A stretch of DNA of 64,000 nt. Source: Echinometra lucunter (lineage: Eukaryota > Echinodermata > Echinoidea > Camarodonta > Echinometridae). A program made the position numbers and the translations under genes. The stretch spans positions 3,878,682-3,942,681 of the forward strand of contig CM057171.1 of assembly GCA_029962745.1 (NCBI GenBank), written 5' to 3'. A model generated the notes under the pieces. That model ran no database searches. It was not told where the DNA came from and saw only the letters and a program-made list of their open reading frames with translations. Each line of letters opens with the position of its first letter. The stretch's first letter is position 1. Positions 22,095-32,900 of this stretch are shown here, one piece after another.

Positions 22095-22681
22095 ATTGGT
22101 GCTGAGGGTAAATTGTTCGCAACTTTATTCTCCTGCGATATGACCTCTCTTTTAAGCATCCTCTTAGCCGCCATACACCAATTCATTACCATCAGGGTGG
22201 ACCCCTTTGGCGCCCGTCACATCATCACCACACCCCGCACCATCGCCGCTTGCATCATCAGCTGGCTACTCCCCATACCGGCAGTTATAGTTCTCTTAAC
22301 ATTCTTCCAAGTAGTTGGCTACACCTTAGTCTGTACCGAAATAAGTCTTCTCCTCCTAACAGGTCTCTTCTACGTCTTCGTCTATAGAGCAATATCCACA
22401 AGTTCTAACGTTGTCAGCATCTCAAAACAGAGGAAACTGGAAAACAGAAAAGTATTCATCACGTTGGCTCTTGTTTACTTAACGACGTTGGTCTTCCGAA
22501 CGGTATACAGGGTACTAACTACACTAGCGATAACTGGGGACTACTACATGCTTTTTCTCACTGCGGATATTTTTATTATATTAGCGCGATATCAAACTCG
22601 CTTGTATACTGGTGGCGGATGGAGGAATTTAGATCGATATTACCGAAGTGCAGAAGAGCAAGAATTGATGTGATCAGCTGA
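22095..22681 (+). pseudogene. Receptor gene 2, TM3-TM7 exon with a frameshift before TM7
   Basis: The acceptor CTTCTACAG is identical to that of gene 1, and the exon reads IGAEGKLFATLFSCDMTS onward, closely matching gene 1 through TM6. Between 22565 and 22583 it has one base fewer than gene 1, so the frame leaves TM7 and ends at 22673. The DNA beyond still matches gene 1 to its TGA (22679-22681). Either gene 2 is a recent pseudogene or this is a single-base sequencing error; the nearby duplication shows this contig does contain such errors. The pair is arranged as an inverted duplication about 7.5 kb apart. Confidence 0.75.
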
Positions 22682-22744
22682 AGTCGTACTACATCCCTCG
22701 GGTTAAAACTGAAACAGAGAAAGTGTAGAATGCTTCATTATCTG

Positions 22745-23888
22745 GGGGTTCACCAACTGACTTAAAATTCATTTAGACAACATCGAGCTTGAAATCCTGA
22801 AAACGGAAGAGTTCAAATTCTTAGGCTCATTTGTAACATATGACAACTCATCAGATATACCAGCATGTAAAATCTATGATTGTTTGGTGTTGCAAATATT
22901 GACAAAGCTGTGGTGCGTAATGAATTCAAATTGAAAATATTTGCTGACTATTTTCTGCCGTCACTGAGATTCCACCTCACAGTTAATGAGCTCACTGATA
23001 CCCATCTCAAACTACTGGATGCATTGCGCAACAGATACTTGAAAAAATGGTCTGGCCTCGCCAAACCGGCCACGTTAGCCTTCCTTCACATGCCTGAATG
23101 TCTTAACATACCCAATATTTATACTATGAAACTCATAAAATAAACTACACTAGAATACGAGCAACCGGTGATGCAGAGGTTAATCATTGCTTAGATATTG
23201 CCCTCCAAAGAGTATCTCAGTGGACAAGAAAAAAGTCAACAGTGGTAGTAATAATGTTTTCCATCTCTTCAACATGCTGATGCCACTCTTCCAAAAATTA
23301 AGAAACAGATGAAAGACTTTTTAATGCAAGAAAGGTCACAAGATTGGCTTATCATATCCAGTCACTTTCAGTCCAAGGAAAATTTTTTGAACTAGCAAAG
23401 CAAACCTTGAATCAAAAATCAGTGGACTGGAAAAGCGTGATATATTATCTACCTCATAAAGTTGCAAAATTCCTAATGAACTCACTCTCAGATACACTTA
23501 ATACAAATGTCAACCTGTCACGTTGGGGGAAAAGGTCATCAGCAAATTGTAAAACATGCAAAAACAGAGAAACAGTTCACCATGTACTAAATGATTGCCC
23601 AGTGTCCCTTGATGAGGGACGTTACACTTGGCGTCATGACACCATACTTTTGTTCCTTGCTGAAATTATTCAAGAAGGCATTGCTTCTCTTAGCGACGTT
23701 ATTTTGTACACAGACCTGAATGCAGACCGATGGACAAAAGAAGGCATCTCCACAATTCCTCTAGAGTGTACCCAAACCAACTTCATCCCAGATATTTGTG
23801 TCCTTTGGAAAAAGGTGAAGAAAATTCTCATACTTGAACTGTCAGTTCCTTTTGAAACAAATGAAGTAAAATACATGAATATATGTTG
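22745..23888 (+). pseudogene. R2/R4-type LINE fragment with REL-endonuclease-like C-terminus
   Basis: Fragments of a LINE C-terminal half: EEFKFLGSFVTYDNSSD near 22810, ALRNRYLKKWSGLAK near 23015, then a long frame from 23344. The latter contains a zinc-knuckle-like CKTCKNRETVHHVLNDC, the RYTWRHD block, and FIPDICVLWKKVKKILILEL, a PD...E pattern like the restriction-like endonuclease of site-specific LINEs. These elements nick the target with that nuclease. The reverse transcriptase core is missing and stops lie between the fragments, so the copy is dead. The clade assignment is from motif memory. Confidence 0.6.
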
Positions 23889-23890
23889 AC

Positions 23891-24864
23891 CTCCTGAATG
23901 TTGGAGGGACTAATATTATTCGTAGCGAGCAAGTTAAATTCCTAGGTGTTATTTTGGATGATCATTGACCTGGAAATCGCATATAGAAAATGTTTGCACC
24001 AAGGTTTCTGGAAGTATAGGTGTTATATGTAGTTTACGTTATATTTTACTTGAAATGGTCTTAATTACTTTGTATAATAGCACTGTGCTCCCATATTTGA
24101 CTTATTGTAATTATATCATATACTGATAAATTAGAAATCTGCAAAAGAGAGTGATAAGGCTTGTAACGAAATCAAACTGCAGGTATCCAAGCAAACCTGT
24201 ATTCCTTAGTAAAGTTGTTGCCATTTGATGAACTCATATCATTCCATATACATGATATAGTTGATTTTTATGTTTAAACTTAAGTTTTGTCCAAAAATCT
24301 GTTTTATTAAGGATTTGTTTGCCTTCAATGCGCAGATGCATAATTATAATACTCGTCAAAGAAATCTCACGCACCACCCTAATGTTAGAACACATGTCTC
24401 TAAACTCCTTTCGGATTTTTGTATTAAGGAATGGAATAAGCTACGCTTGATATTAAAACTAGTACAACACCCTCAAGGTTTAAAATCCTTTGTAAAGCAA
24501 TGTTATTTCAAAGATTAATGTCAAAGTGAAGCTATTTATTTGACTCTAGCCAACCTGTGTATGCCTGCTGTTGTTGTGTGTTTGTGTGCGCGTGTGTGGG
24601 TGTGTGTGTTTGTATGTATGTGTCAGAACATTGTAAATACGTTCTTAAAATTTATGTATTATGTATTCTTGTACATTATAACGATCTATCTTATGTGTGC
24701 TTTGAATGGGGCTCCTCTCACAAGCCTAGCTTCTCTAGGGGTCCTAAAACCATGCATGTTGTTATTTAGAACTCCTGTAAAAGTATTTAACAGTGATCTA
24801 TGTATATGATATATGTTTGGTTTTGAATTCATTCATTCATTCATGCATTCATTCATTCATTCAA
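23891..24864 (+). pseudogene. CR1/L2-like LINE 3' fragment with (ATTC)n tail
   Basis: In order: LNVGGTNIIRSEQVKFLGV (the post-RT FLGV block), HIENVCTKVSGSIGVIC, the HNYNTRQRNL box near 24330, then KEWNKL and a (ATTC)n tail at about 24827-24864. Several stops interrupt it. It is a 5'-truncated LINE lying directly after the REL-type fragment. Confidence 0.7.
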
Positions 24865-25544
24865 ATACGCCCCTTAGTTAGCGACATACAGGCCATTGGA
24901 TACTCGGTGGTTTTTCTTCCTTTGGAAATCGGTTCTACAGGTCATATTTCATGTAACAAGGCTAAAAAAGCTGCTAAATGAAATTGGGAAAACTCTCAAT
25001 CTAAAACAACTAAGACAAAATTTGTGTAAACTGTCTATTGTATCAACGTTTGTTATCTACTACTCAAAGAATGCTAATAAAAGGGAAACTAAAACCCCCA
25101 TCAGTGTCTCCAGCACGTAAGAGTTTCCCAAACCAGCTCTGTAACTAGTTAAAGATTTTATTTTATTTCATGCTAGACCTTTTAGAGATTAGATTAGAAA
25201 AGGCAAACAAAAACCATTAACTTGTTGATAAGTCGAATGTTTGTTTCATCAATTTACACAATCTCATGTATCCAACTTTACCACTTTGGTAGTAGTTATT
25301 ACGTAATATAGTGCTATCTCTGCTCCATTTACACTATGTTATATAATTACATTAATAAACATAATTTTCAATTGCTTATTTTGTTGTTATCTTCTCTTTT
25401 GTTGTACAAGTTTTGACTCAATAAAGTGATGTTTAAAACAAATGTGTCTTATCTAAGCCCTAAGGAATTTCTACCCTCTGGCGCTGGCGAGACATGGCCT
25501 TTCTGGTCTTCTTGCTGCACCGACTGTCGGCCGCTGCAGAACCA
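24865..25544. other. No gene seen
   Basis: AT-rich sequence between LINE relics. It includes an AATAAA near 25419 that could be a relic polyadenylation signal. Confidence 0.45.
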
Positions 25545-25722
25545 ACCTAGCAAAGTGGGTATAGTGAAAATAACGACACCACCTGCCTGTGTGGAGAGGA
25601 GCAGACTCTGCAACATCTCCTTGTCTGCCTCCTTCTACCAGCGCCTTGCACCCAAGAAGATCTGGCAGCTCTGACCCCCTGTGCAAAGCAATGCATCCAC
25701 CTCTGGATTGGGACAATCTAAG
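25545..25722 (+). pseudogene. LINE ORF2 C-terminal zinc-box fragment
   Basis: The plus strand reads RTNLAKW, two stops, then NNDTTCLCGEEQTLQHLLVC and PAPCTQEDLAAL. This CxC-HxxxC end is characteristic of reverse transcriptase C-termini in Jockey/RTE-type LINEs. It ends with a stop near 25722. Nothing else of the element remains. Confidence 0.6.
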
Positions 25723-26119
25723 TCTACATGTACCATGTTGAGGTGTAGTGATCCGAAGAAGAAGTTTATAACCATCACTATATATGAATTCCACCATCGT
25801 CATCTGTTCTCACTCAATCACAGAGATTCATCATTGTGATTGTATTCGAGTCAGCTAATAGGTATCCATCATTGTTCTGTTTGAGTTAACCCCAAAACAG
25901 ATACAGGTACACGAAGAATTCTTACATACAAATATGCTGCAGCTATTTGAATTGTCTTTAAATTTACTTTTGCCAAATTTTATTAGTTTCAATTTTACAT
26001 TTTAGACAAAATAATGACGCCCCGTTACGTCTTTAGATCAACAGCAAATGGACGAGTGTTTTCAGTTTCCATGGTTTACATGGTTACATTCAGTTTTTAC
26101 CCGCCAAATATTTTACACT

Positions 26120-27075
26120 GATTGCCAGAATTACAAGGATCACTAACAGCAATGTCAAAACCCCCGGTACTTCTACAAGACAGACGAGACAGTCTCAGCA
26201 GCAATTGGACTCCTCTCAATCTCAACCACTTCAACAAAGTCTTAGTGTTACTGATCTGACTCAGCATCATGAATTCCTAGACCTTGTGAAAAAAACGGTA
26301 AAGGAAGCTGTAAGGGAAGAATTTAATGTGCTCCAACAAGAATTAGGTAAGCTGTCTTCTCGAATTGATGTGAATGAATCAAACATCATGTCTCTGCTTG
26401 CTGAACATGACACTAAATCAAAGAAGATTTCTGAATTGGAGAAAAAGCTATCCGAGCAATCAGAGCAAATTTCTGCCCTTCGTAACACATCTCAGAGTGC
26501 AGAACAGTATTCAAGAAGAAATTGCGTAAGGATTTTTGGAATTACTGAGACCAGTGGAGAAAATACAGACAACATTATTCTTAATATTGCACATGAGAAA
26601 CTTGGAGTTGAGCTGAACATCAAAGATGTTGACCGTAGTCATCGAGTTGGATCGTCGAAGACCCGGAATGTATCTGAACCTGATGCCTCACAACATGGCT
26701 CGACTACCTCAGCTGCTCGTACTTCTTTGGCTGCATCGTCATCAACTTCTAAGTCATCGTCGTGGGCAAGTAAGGTGTCGTCATCGTCATCCGGTAAAGT
26801 GACCCACCCAAGACCAATTATAGTCAAATTTGCAACGTATCGTGTTCGTCAGGCTGTACTGCATGCACGTCGGAAGCTGAAAAAACTCAGGAATTTCGAT
26901 CTCTGAGGACCTAACAGCAGCAAATTATACCATCTTGAAAACTGCAAGGGAATCAGCAAAAGTCTCAGCAGCATGGTCCAGCGACGGGCGCATCTTTGTT
27001 GCTCTTCCTTCAAGCAATGGGTCGACCGTCAAGAAACTTGTAAGATCTGTAGAAGAAGCTAAAAATTTACGATGA
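26120..27075 (+). pseudogene. LINE ORF1 protein (L1-ORF1-like), frameshifted
   Basis: An RNA-binding ORF1 product. A Gln/Ser-rich N-terminus is followed by a heptad-like coiled coil (about 26290-26500, many Leu/Glu). Then comes QYSRRNCVRIFGITE and KDVDRSHRVG, the RRM-like core of transposase-22-type ORF1 proteins, and a Ser-rich linker. One frameshift near 26900 separates this from the C-terminal domain SAAWSSDGRIFVALPS that ends at 27075. The start near 26120 now reads ATTGCCAGA, so the Met seems lost. ORF1 proteins coat the LINE RNA for transposition. It is immediately followed by ORF2. Confidence 0.75.
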
Positions 27076-27262
27076 TAATGATTGTGAAAGAGTGAAACGT
27101 TTAGTGACTTGCCAGACTTAAATTTCCTGGGAGATATGCATCATTTACTGGGAGAATTTTTGAGACATTTTTTTTATTATTCTGTGTTATGTGGTAAATT
27201 GTGGAATTCTTTTACTTTATTTTACTTCCTTATCATTTTTAATTGTTTTTTTTGTGTATGTA

Positions 27263-30200
27263 ATGGGTAAGAAGTTTCCTTGTGGGATATGTGAGAACTC
27301 TGTCAAAGCTAACCAAAAGGGATTACTTTGTACTACTTGCCGGAAATGGATACATTTGTCATGTACTTGTGTAACTCCAAATTTATATACTAATAGTTCA
27401 GAAAAATTTGTTGGTTGGGAATGCTCAAGATGTGTCTTGAAGCGGTTACCATTCTACGATATATCAATGTCATCCTCTACTACAGAAGATTTATGTGAAG
27501 ATTTAAATGAAGGGGTAAATGTGACCAATCGTTTGAAATATAATCAATTGTTAAATACTAAGGGCTTGAGATTTATTCAGTTGAATGTTGTCAGCCTACT
27601 CAAACACTTGGACGAAATCAAATTGATACTGTACAGTAATGACATTGATATATGTGCATTGAATGAAACAAGACTAGATGATAGCATCAGCAGTCATGAA
27701 ATTAATATACCCAATTATACTGTTATACGCAGAGACAGGATAGGAATGGAGGCGGTGTTGCCACGTATGTTTGCAATAATATTGATCATCAGCAACTGTC
27801 TCACAATTCCATGGTAAATCTTGAAGCTATTCTGATTTCTATTAATTTGAAAAATTCTAAACCATTGCTGTTTTTAAATTGGTATCGACCACCAAACTCG
27901 AAGAGTGATATCCTTTCCGCATATGATAATTTGTTAACTTTTATGGATGGTTTTAATTACTCTGAAGTCTTGATGGGTGACCTCAATTTGATATTAGTAA
28001 ACATCCGCTAACGGGTGAGAGAAAGAAATACTTACAGATAAATAACATACACGGTATGCATCAGATTAATACAGTGCAATATACAAGGGTAACGAATGAG
28101 ACAGCGACACTTGTCGATCATATGGTCACGAATTGCCTTGATAAAGTAAGTGCCTTGGTGTAATTAATAATGGTTTAAGTGATCACTCGATGAGCTATTT
28201 ATCATGGAAATCTTGTAAAAATGTCCAATCGAGTCCAAAATATGTAACATTTAGGAAATCAAGTGGAATTGATATGGAGTTTTCATAGCAGATCTGAGAG
28301 CTCAAAATTGGAACGATGTTGAAGGTTGTGATAACATTGATATAGCAGTTAACAAATGGGAGGAGCTTCTGTTAGAGGTTGTTAACAAACACATGCCTAT
28401 GAAAACTAAGCGTGTGAGAAAGAAACATTCTCCTTGGCTTAATGATTCAATATTTGAACTTATAAAATCTCGTGATAAAATGAAAGATAAGGCAAGGAAC
28501 AAAAAGCAGAATGTCTACTGGAAAGAATATAGACGTTTAAGAAATAAAGTCACATTAGAGATTAGAAAAACTAAAAAGAAGTATTATTCTGAGAAATTAA
28601 GTGAATGTAAGGACCGAAACAAATCTTGGAAAATTTTGAAATCATTTGTACCAAATAGAAGCTCCTCTCCACCTATTATAAGTAGTGCACATGATAATAT
28701 TACTCTAGCAAATGATTTTAACAATCATTTTGCAAGTATTGCTGAAAAATTAAGGTCTGGTGCTGAAAACTTTAACGATGTTACAAAAACTTGTTGCAAT
28801 GGAAATACTGGTACATTTCGTGAAACTTTTGTTCTATCTCCAGTGTCAGAAATTGATGTGTTAAAATTAGTTTATTCTTTAAAGAATAAAAAATCTGTAG
28901 GCATTGATGGCATTAGTTCATTTATTTTAAAAGCAGCTGCTCCAGTAGTGCTTAGATCTCTGACATTTCTGATTAATAAATCCATTATAGAAGGTATAGT
29001 CCCCAAACGTTGGAAAATAGCCAAGATAATACCAATATTCAAAAAAGGTGACAAAAGACAACCGGACAATTATAGACCAATTTCACTGCTGCCCTGTGTT
29101 TCTAAAGTTTTGGAAAAGATAATTCAACAGCAAACAATTCATTATCTTCATGCTAATAGTATATTTACAAAAGAACAATCAGGCTTTAGACCTAAGCACT
29201 CGACATGCACTGCTCTGATTAAGGTTACAGATGAGTGGCTCAGATCTCTTGATAACAGAATGTACACTGGAACTGTTTTTGTAGACCTACAAAAAGCATT
29301 TGACACTGTGGATCATAAGATCCTCTTGAATAAGCTTGAAAACATTGGGATTACTGACATAGCACTTAACTGGTTTAAAAGTTACTTATCAGGTAGAGGG
29401 ATTATCACATCTGTCAATGATGCAATGTCAGAGGAACAGCCCCTCAAATTCGGTGTTCCACAAGGATCCCTATTAGGTCCGCTGCTGTTCCTTATATTTA
29501 TAAATGATTTACCCAAATGCTTCAATAAATGTTCTGTACACTTATATGCAGATGATTCTGTGGTCTATTTTTCACATAAAGAACCACGAGTTTTACAAAC
29601 AACAATGAATAAGGAATTGAAAATACTGGAATTGTGGATGAAGAAAAACAAGTTAAGAATAAATTGTAACAAGACTGTTTGTATGTTGATAGGCTCGAAA
29701 AAAATGCTTACAAAGAATGGTACTATAGATTTAAACTTAAATGGTGTTCGCTTAACTCAAGTTAAAAGTTTCAAATATCTCGGTGTTCATGTTGACTCAG
29801 AACTGAAGTGGAATCTGCATGTAGATAACATGTGTAAGAAGATTGGAAAAATGATAAATTTCTTATGCAGACTTAAATACTTTATGAGTACTTCAAACTT
29901 AAATGTAATATATAACACTGTTGTTTTACCTCACTTTGACTATGCTGATATAGTCTGGCAATCCACCAATATGACTTTACTAGAACAACTTCAAAAGCTC
30001 CAAAACAGAGCATCTAGAATAATTTTGGGCATAAATCCATATGAACATAAATCAATTTCCGAACTTCATAATCTGCTGGACTGGGAAAAAACTATGTAAG
30101 CGAAGAAAGAGACACATGTTATCATTTATGTATAAAATAATGCATGATTTGGCTCCTGGGTATATGAAGGAGAACTTTGTTACTAAGGAAAACAAATATG

Positions 30201-30364
30201 ATTTTAGAACTGCTGGTCTATTGGCTCTTCCTAAACCGCGAACCAACTATTGCAAACGAACTTTTATGTATCGTGCAACTGTGTTATACAATGAATTACC
30301 AATAAGAATTCGCCATTCTGGCACACTTAAAGAATTCAATAGGCAAAAATGGGTACTTAGGTGA
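27263..30364 (+). pseudogene. LINE ORF2: PHD finger, AP endonuclease, reverse transcriptase
   Basis: The start at 27263 (MGKKFPCGICENSV) opens with a PHD-like zinc finger (CGIC, CTTC, HLSC, CSRC). An AP-endonuclease domain follows (FIQLNVVSLLKHLDE, DICALNETRLDD, then WYRPPNS, GDLN and SDHS), broken by frameshifts near 27745 and 28010-28300. A long intact frame at 28393-30099 is the reverse transcriptase: PDNYRPISLL, GFRPKHST, FVDLQKAFDTVDHKILLNKL, GVPQGSLLGPLLF and the catalytic YADD near 29548. A last frameshift near 30095 precedes the C-terminal HMLSFMYKIMHDLAPGY segment. The tail is (AAAC)n, 30768-30793, cut by the gap. The RT is the best-preserved mobile coding sequence here. I place it in the CR1/L2 group; the clade is not certain. 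Confidence 0.85.
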
Positions 30365-30393
30365 TGTATAGTCCATGCCTGGTAGCTTCTCTC

Positions 30394-30482
30394 TTGCTGC
30401 ACATAGGGGGGGGGGGGGGGGGATGACAAAGTAGGTTTGGTCTGATAAATTGCATTGTGGATGGGGGTGGGGGGTGGGGGCT
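30394..30482. repeat. G-run cluster in the LINE 3' region
   Basis: A long G run near 30406-30422 and GGGGGTGGGGGGTGGGGG near 30463-30480 could form G-quadruplex structures. It lies between the end of ORF2 and the tail. Confidence 0.6.
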
Positions 30483-30793
30483 AATTGGTTCATTCAGTTA
30501 TGCATATATATGTAAAATTTGTCATTTTCTTTTCTTTTTTCAACGTCTAATTTCTTTTGTATTGCAATGTACACTATTTTAATGTTTTAATGGACCCCAT
30601 GGAAGAACAGAGTAATTTATGTTAATGACTCTGAAATGGGCTATCCTTTCGATTATTTTATCTATTCAACATATTTGCAATTCATTTTATTTATTTCAGT
30701 TGATGTCATCTATGTTATTTACTTATGTTATATATTTATGTATTGTGTTTTTAATAATCGGAAAATAAATAAACAAACAAACAAACAAACAAT

Positions 30794-31293
30794 NNNNNNN
30801 NNNNNNNNNNNNNNNNNNNNNNNNNNNNNNNNNNNNNNNNNNNNNNNNNNNNNNNNNNNNNNNNNNNNNNNNNNNNNNNNNNNNNNNNNNNNNNNNNNNN
30901 NNNNNNNNNNNNNNNNNNNNNNNNNNNNNNNNNNNNNNNNNNNNNNNNNNNNNNNNNNNNNNNNNNNNNNNNNNNNNNNNNNNNNNNNNNNNNNNNNNNN
31001 NNNNNNNNNNNNNNNNNNNNNNNNNNNNNNNNNNNNNNNNNNNNNNNNNNNNNNNNNNNNNNNNNNNNNNNNNNNNNNNNNNNNNNNNNNNNNNNNNNNN
31101 NNNNNNNNNNNNNNNNNNNNNNNNNNNNNNNNNNNNNNNNNNNNNNNNNNNNNNNNNNNNNNNNNNNNNNNNNNNNNNNNNNNNNNNNNNNNNNNNNNNN
31201 NNNNNNNNNNNNNNNNNNNNNNNNNNNNNNNNNNNNNNNNNNNNNNNNNNNNNNNNNNNNNNNNNNNNNNNNNNNNNNNNNNNNNNNNNNNNN
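30794..31293. other. Assembly gap (500 N)
   Basis: Exactly 500 N. It lies directly after the LINE tail and before the last visible FERM-gene exon, so later exons of that gene may be missing here. Confidence 1.
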
Positions 31294-31419
31294 CGGGGAC
31301 ATATCCCCTGCACCACTACTTGAACCATTTATCAAGAAGGGTTTTTATTTTACCACTCTTTTTTCCCCTTTTCTTTGGCAATCTACATGACATATGAACA
31401 AGGTAGAATGCATGCTTAC

Positions 31420-31603
31420 CCTGAAGAAGGTGTGTGACTCTGTGAATGCTCTGAACAGCGCCTGAGCAATCTTCCTGGAACTGAGGCGAAACTTGAGCGC
31501 TGTCAGAACATCTTCCACCCCAGTGCCTCCGGAAGATCGATAGTAGTGGACTGAGAAGTGGTTCTGATGATAGGACACCTTACTGATGTCTTCATATTTG
31601 ATA
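31420..31603 (-). CDS. MYLIP-like: MYLIP-like FERM gene, exon 5 (FERM F3 lobe)
   Basis: Minus strand, from the acceptor ATGCAG at 31604-31609 to the donor AGG|GTAAGC at 31419. The first base completes a Ser codon and the exon ends in phase 0, covering residues 221 (split) to 282. It encodes the PH-like F3 lobe: IKYEDISKVSYHQNHFSVHY through FRAFTESHTFFR, the usual FERM ending of the E-HxFFR type. The next exons (linker and RING in MYLIP) are not seen to the left; the gap and then a LINE follow. Confidence 0.85.
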
Positions 31604-31813
31604 CTGCATGAATAAAAACAGGGTATGATTTACTAAGTTCACAGTACAAATACAGTACATGAACATGCAAGTCTCATTCTGATTATGCATGAATTACCAA
31701 GTGATGTATACGGAGGTAGTATTTTCAGATAAGAGTTTTAAAAAAAAATCATTTCTCTGTATTTTAGATGCATGTATTGTGCATTTTCATATGATAATCA
31801 TGATGTTCAAAAA

Positions 31814-31985
31814 GGAGACTAGGAAAAAGAAGAAGCAGAAGAAAAAAAGAAGAAAAAGAAGAAAACAAAGAAAAGGAAGAAAAAGATGAAATAGAAGAAA
31901 ACGAAAAAGAAGAAACAGAAGAAAACAAAGAAGAAGAAGAAGAAGAAGAAGAAGAAGAGGAAGGAGGAGGGAAAGAAAAGAAACA
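31814..31985. repeat. About 170-base polypurine (GAA-rich) tract in intron 4
   Basis: Almost pure purine on the plus strand with a central (GAA)8-9 run. In the transcript, which is minus, it is a long polypyrimidine tract about 210 bases before the exon 5 acceptor. Confidence 0.9.
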
Positions 31986-32170
31986 CCACACGGAAGAAAA
32001 AGACAAGACAAATAAAAGATGACGATTATAAAGAAGAAAGGGAAAATGAACAATATTCATAATAACAATCATAAGTCTCATCATCATAAGAAAATGGATG
32101 AATAAAATGAAAATGGATGAATAAAATGATTCTTCAAAGAAGAACCAGAGAAACAATATAAGATGTTCAC

Positions 32171-32392
32171 CTGTGCATGAGTTCTCTAGCCTGCGAGAGG
32201 ATCTGTAACCCTGTTGTACAAACCCCAATAACAACCTGGGCTCTCTCCTTCGTCTCCGCTGAGAAGTATTCCACACCGTACCCGGAGAGCTTGCTGACGT
32301 TGCTTATGAACTGGATCTCAGCAAACGTAGGCGTCATGGTGTCCGACATCACATCACGATGAGCGGTCAGGACTTCGTTGAGAGTCTCCTCG
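32171..32392 (-). CDS. MYLIP-like: MYLIP-like FERM gene, exon 4 (F2-F3)
   Basis: Minus strand, acceptor CATACAG to donor CAG|GTGAAC. The first base completes Ser-147 and two bases are left at the end. It encodes EETLNEVLTAHRDVMSDTM, then AEIQFISNVSKLSGYGVEYF and VVIGVCTTGLQILSQARELM. The pattern LxxxxHxxxxxxxxxxAExxFL then YGVE is the end of the F2 helical lobe and the first strands of F3. In vertebrate MYLIP the matching region has NYGIEW and LLIGVGPEG. Confidence 0.85.
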
Positions 32393-32423
32393 CTGTATGA
32401 ATGTAGAAAATATCACTAACAAT

Positions 32424-32900
32424 CAAGTCCAAGTTCAAGTTTATTCCACTCATAATAAAAAGTTGACATACAACATATACATATATACATTTTACAACAA
32501 TAAAGAGACATAAAAGAAACACACTAAAATGCAACTTAAATACAACAACATACATGTATGTAAGTGTAATAGAAGTAAACATTAAATAATTTCTGAGTGG
32601 AGGAGCCAGCAAAAGCAAAGTGCCTGTTGAGTCTAGCTCCTGTATTAAATAAAATTATAATACAAAAAGAAAGATGGAAAACATTTACAATAGAAACAAA
32701 GAGGGGGGATGGGAAATAAGCATAATAGAAATGAGATACATTTCAGAAGTTTATTTTTTTTTTTAATTTTTGTATTTTTTTCTTAAATGATGCAAGTAAG
32801 GTTGAATTTCTAATGTTAATGGGGATGGAATGTCAAAGTTTGGGGCCATATAGATTGAGAGATTGTCTAGAAATCTTGAACTTTAAAAGGGGATATACAG
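32424..32900 (-). pseudogene. LINE 3' fragment in intron 3
   Basis: On the minus strand, FKISRQSLNLYGPKL, a stop, then HSIPINIRNSTLLASFKKKI near 32770-32885 is the typical C-terminal end of CR1/L2-group ORF2. An AT-rich 3' region follows and an ACTTGA-like tail near 32424-32440 ends it. It sits just past exon 4 on the transcript's upstream side. Confidence 0.6.

Noticed and set aside
31764..32276. 170-codon minus-strand frame rich in Ser and Phe
   Set aside because: It is the polypurine tract translated. Only its right end overlaps the real exon 4, in another frame.
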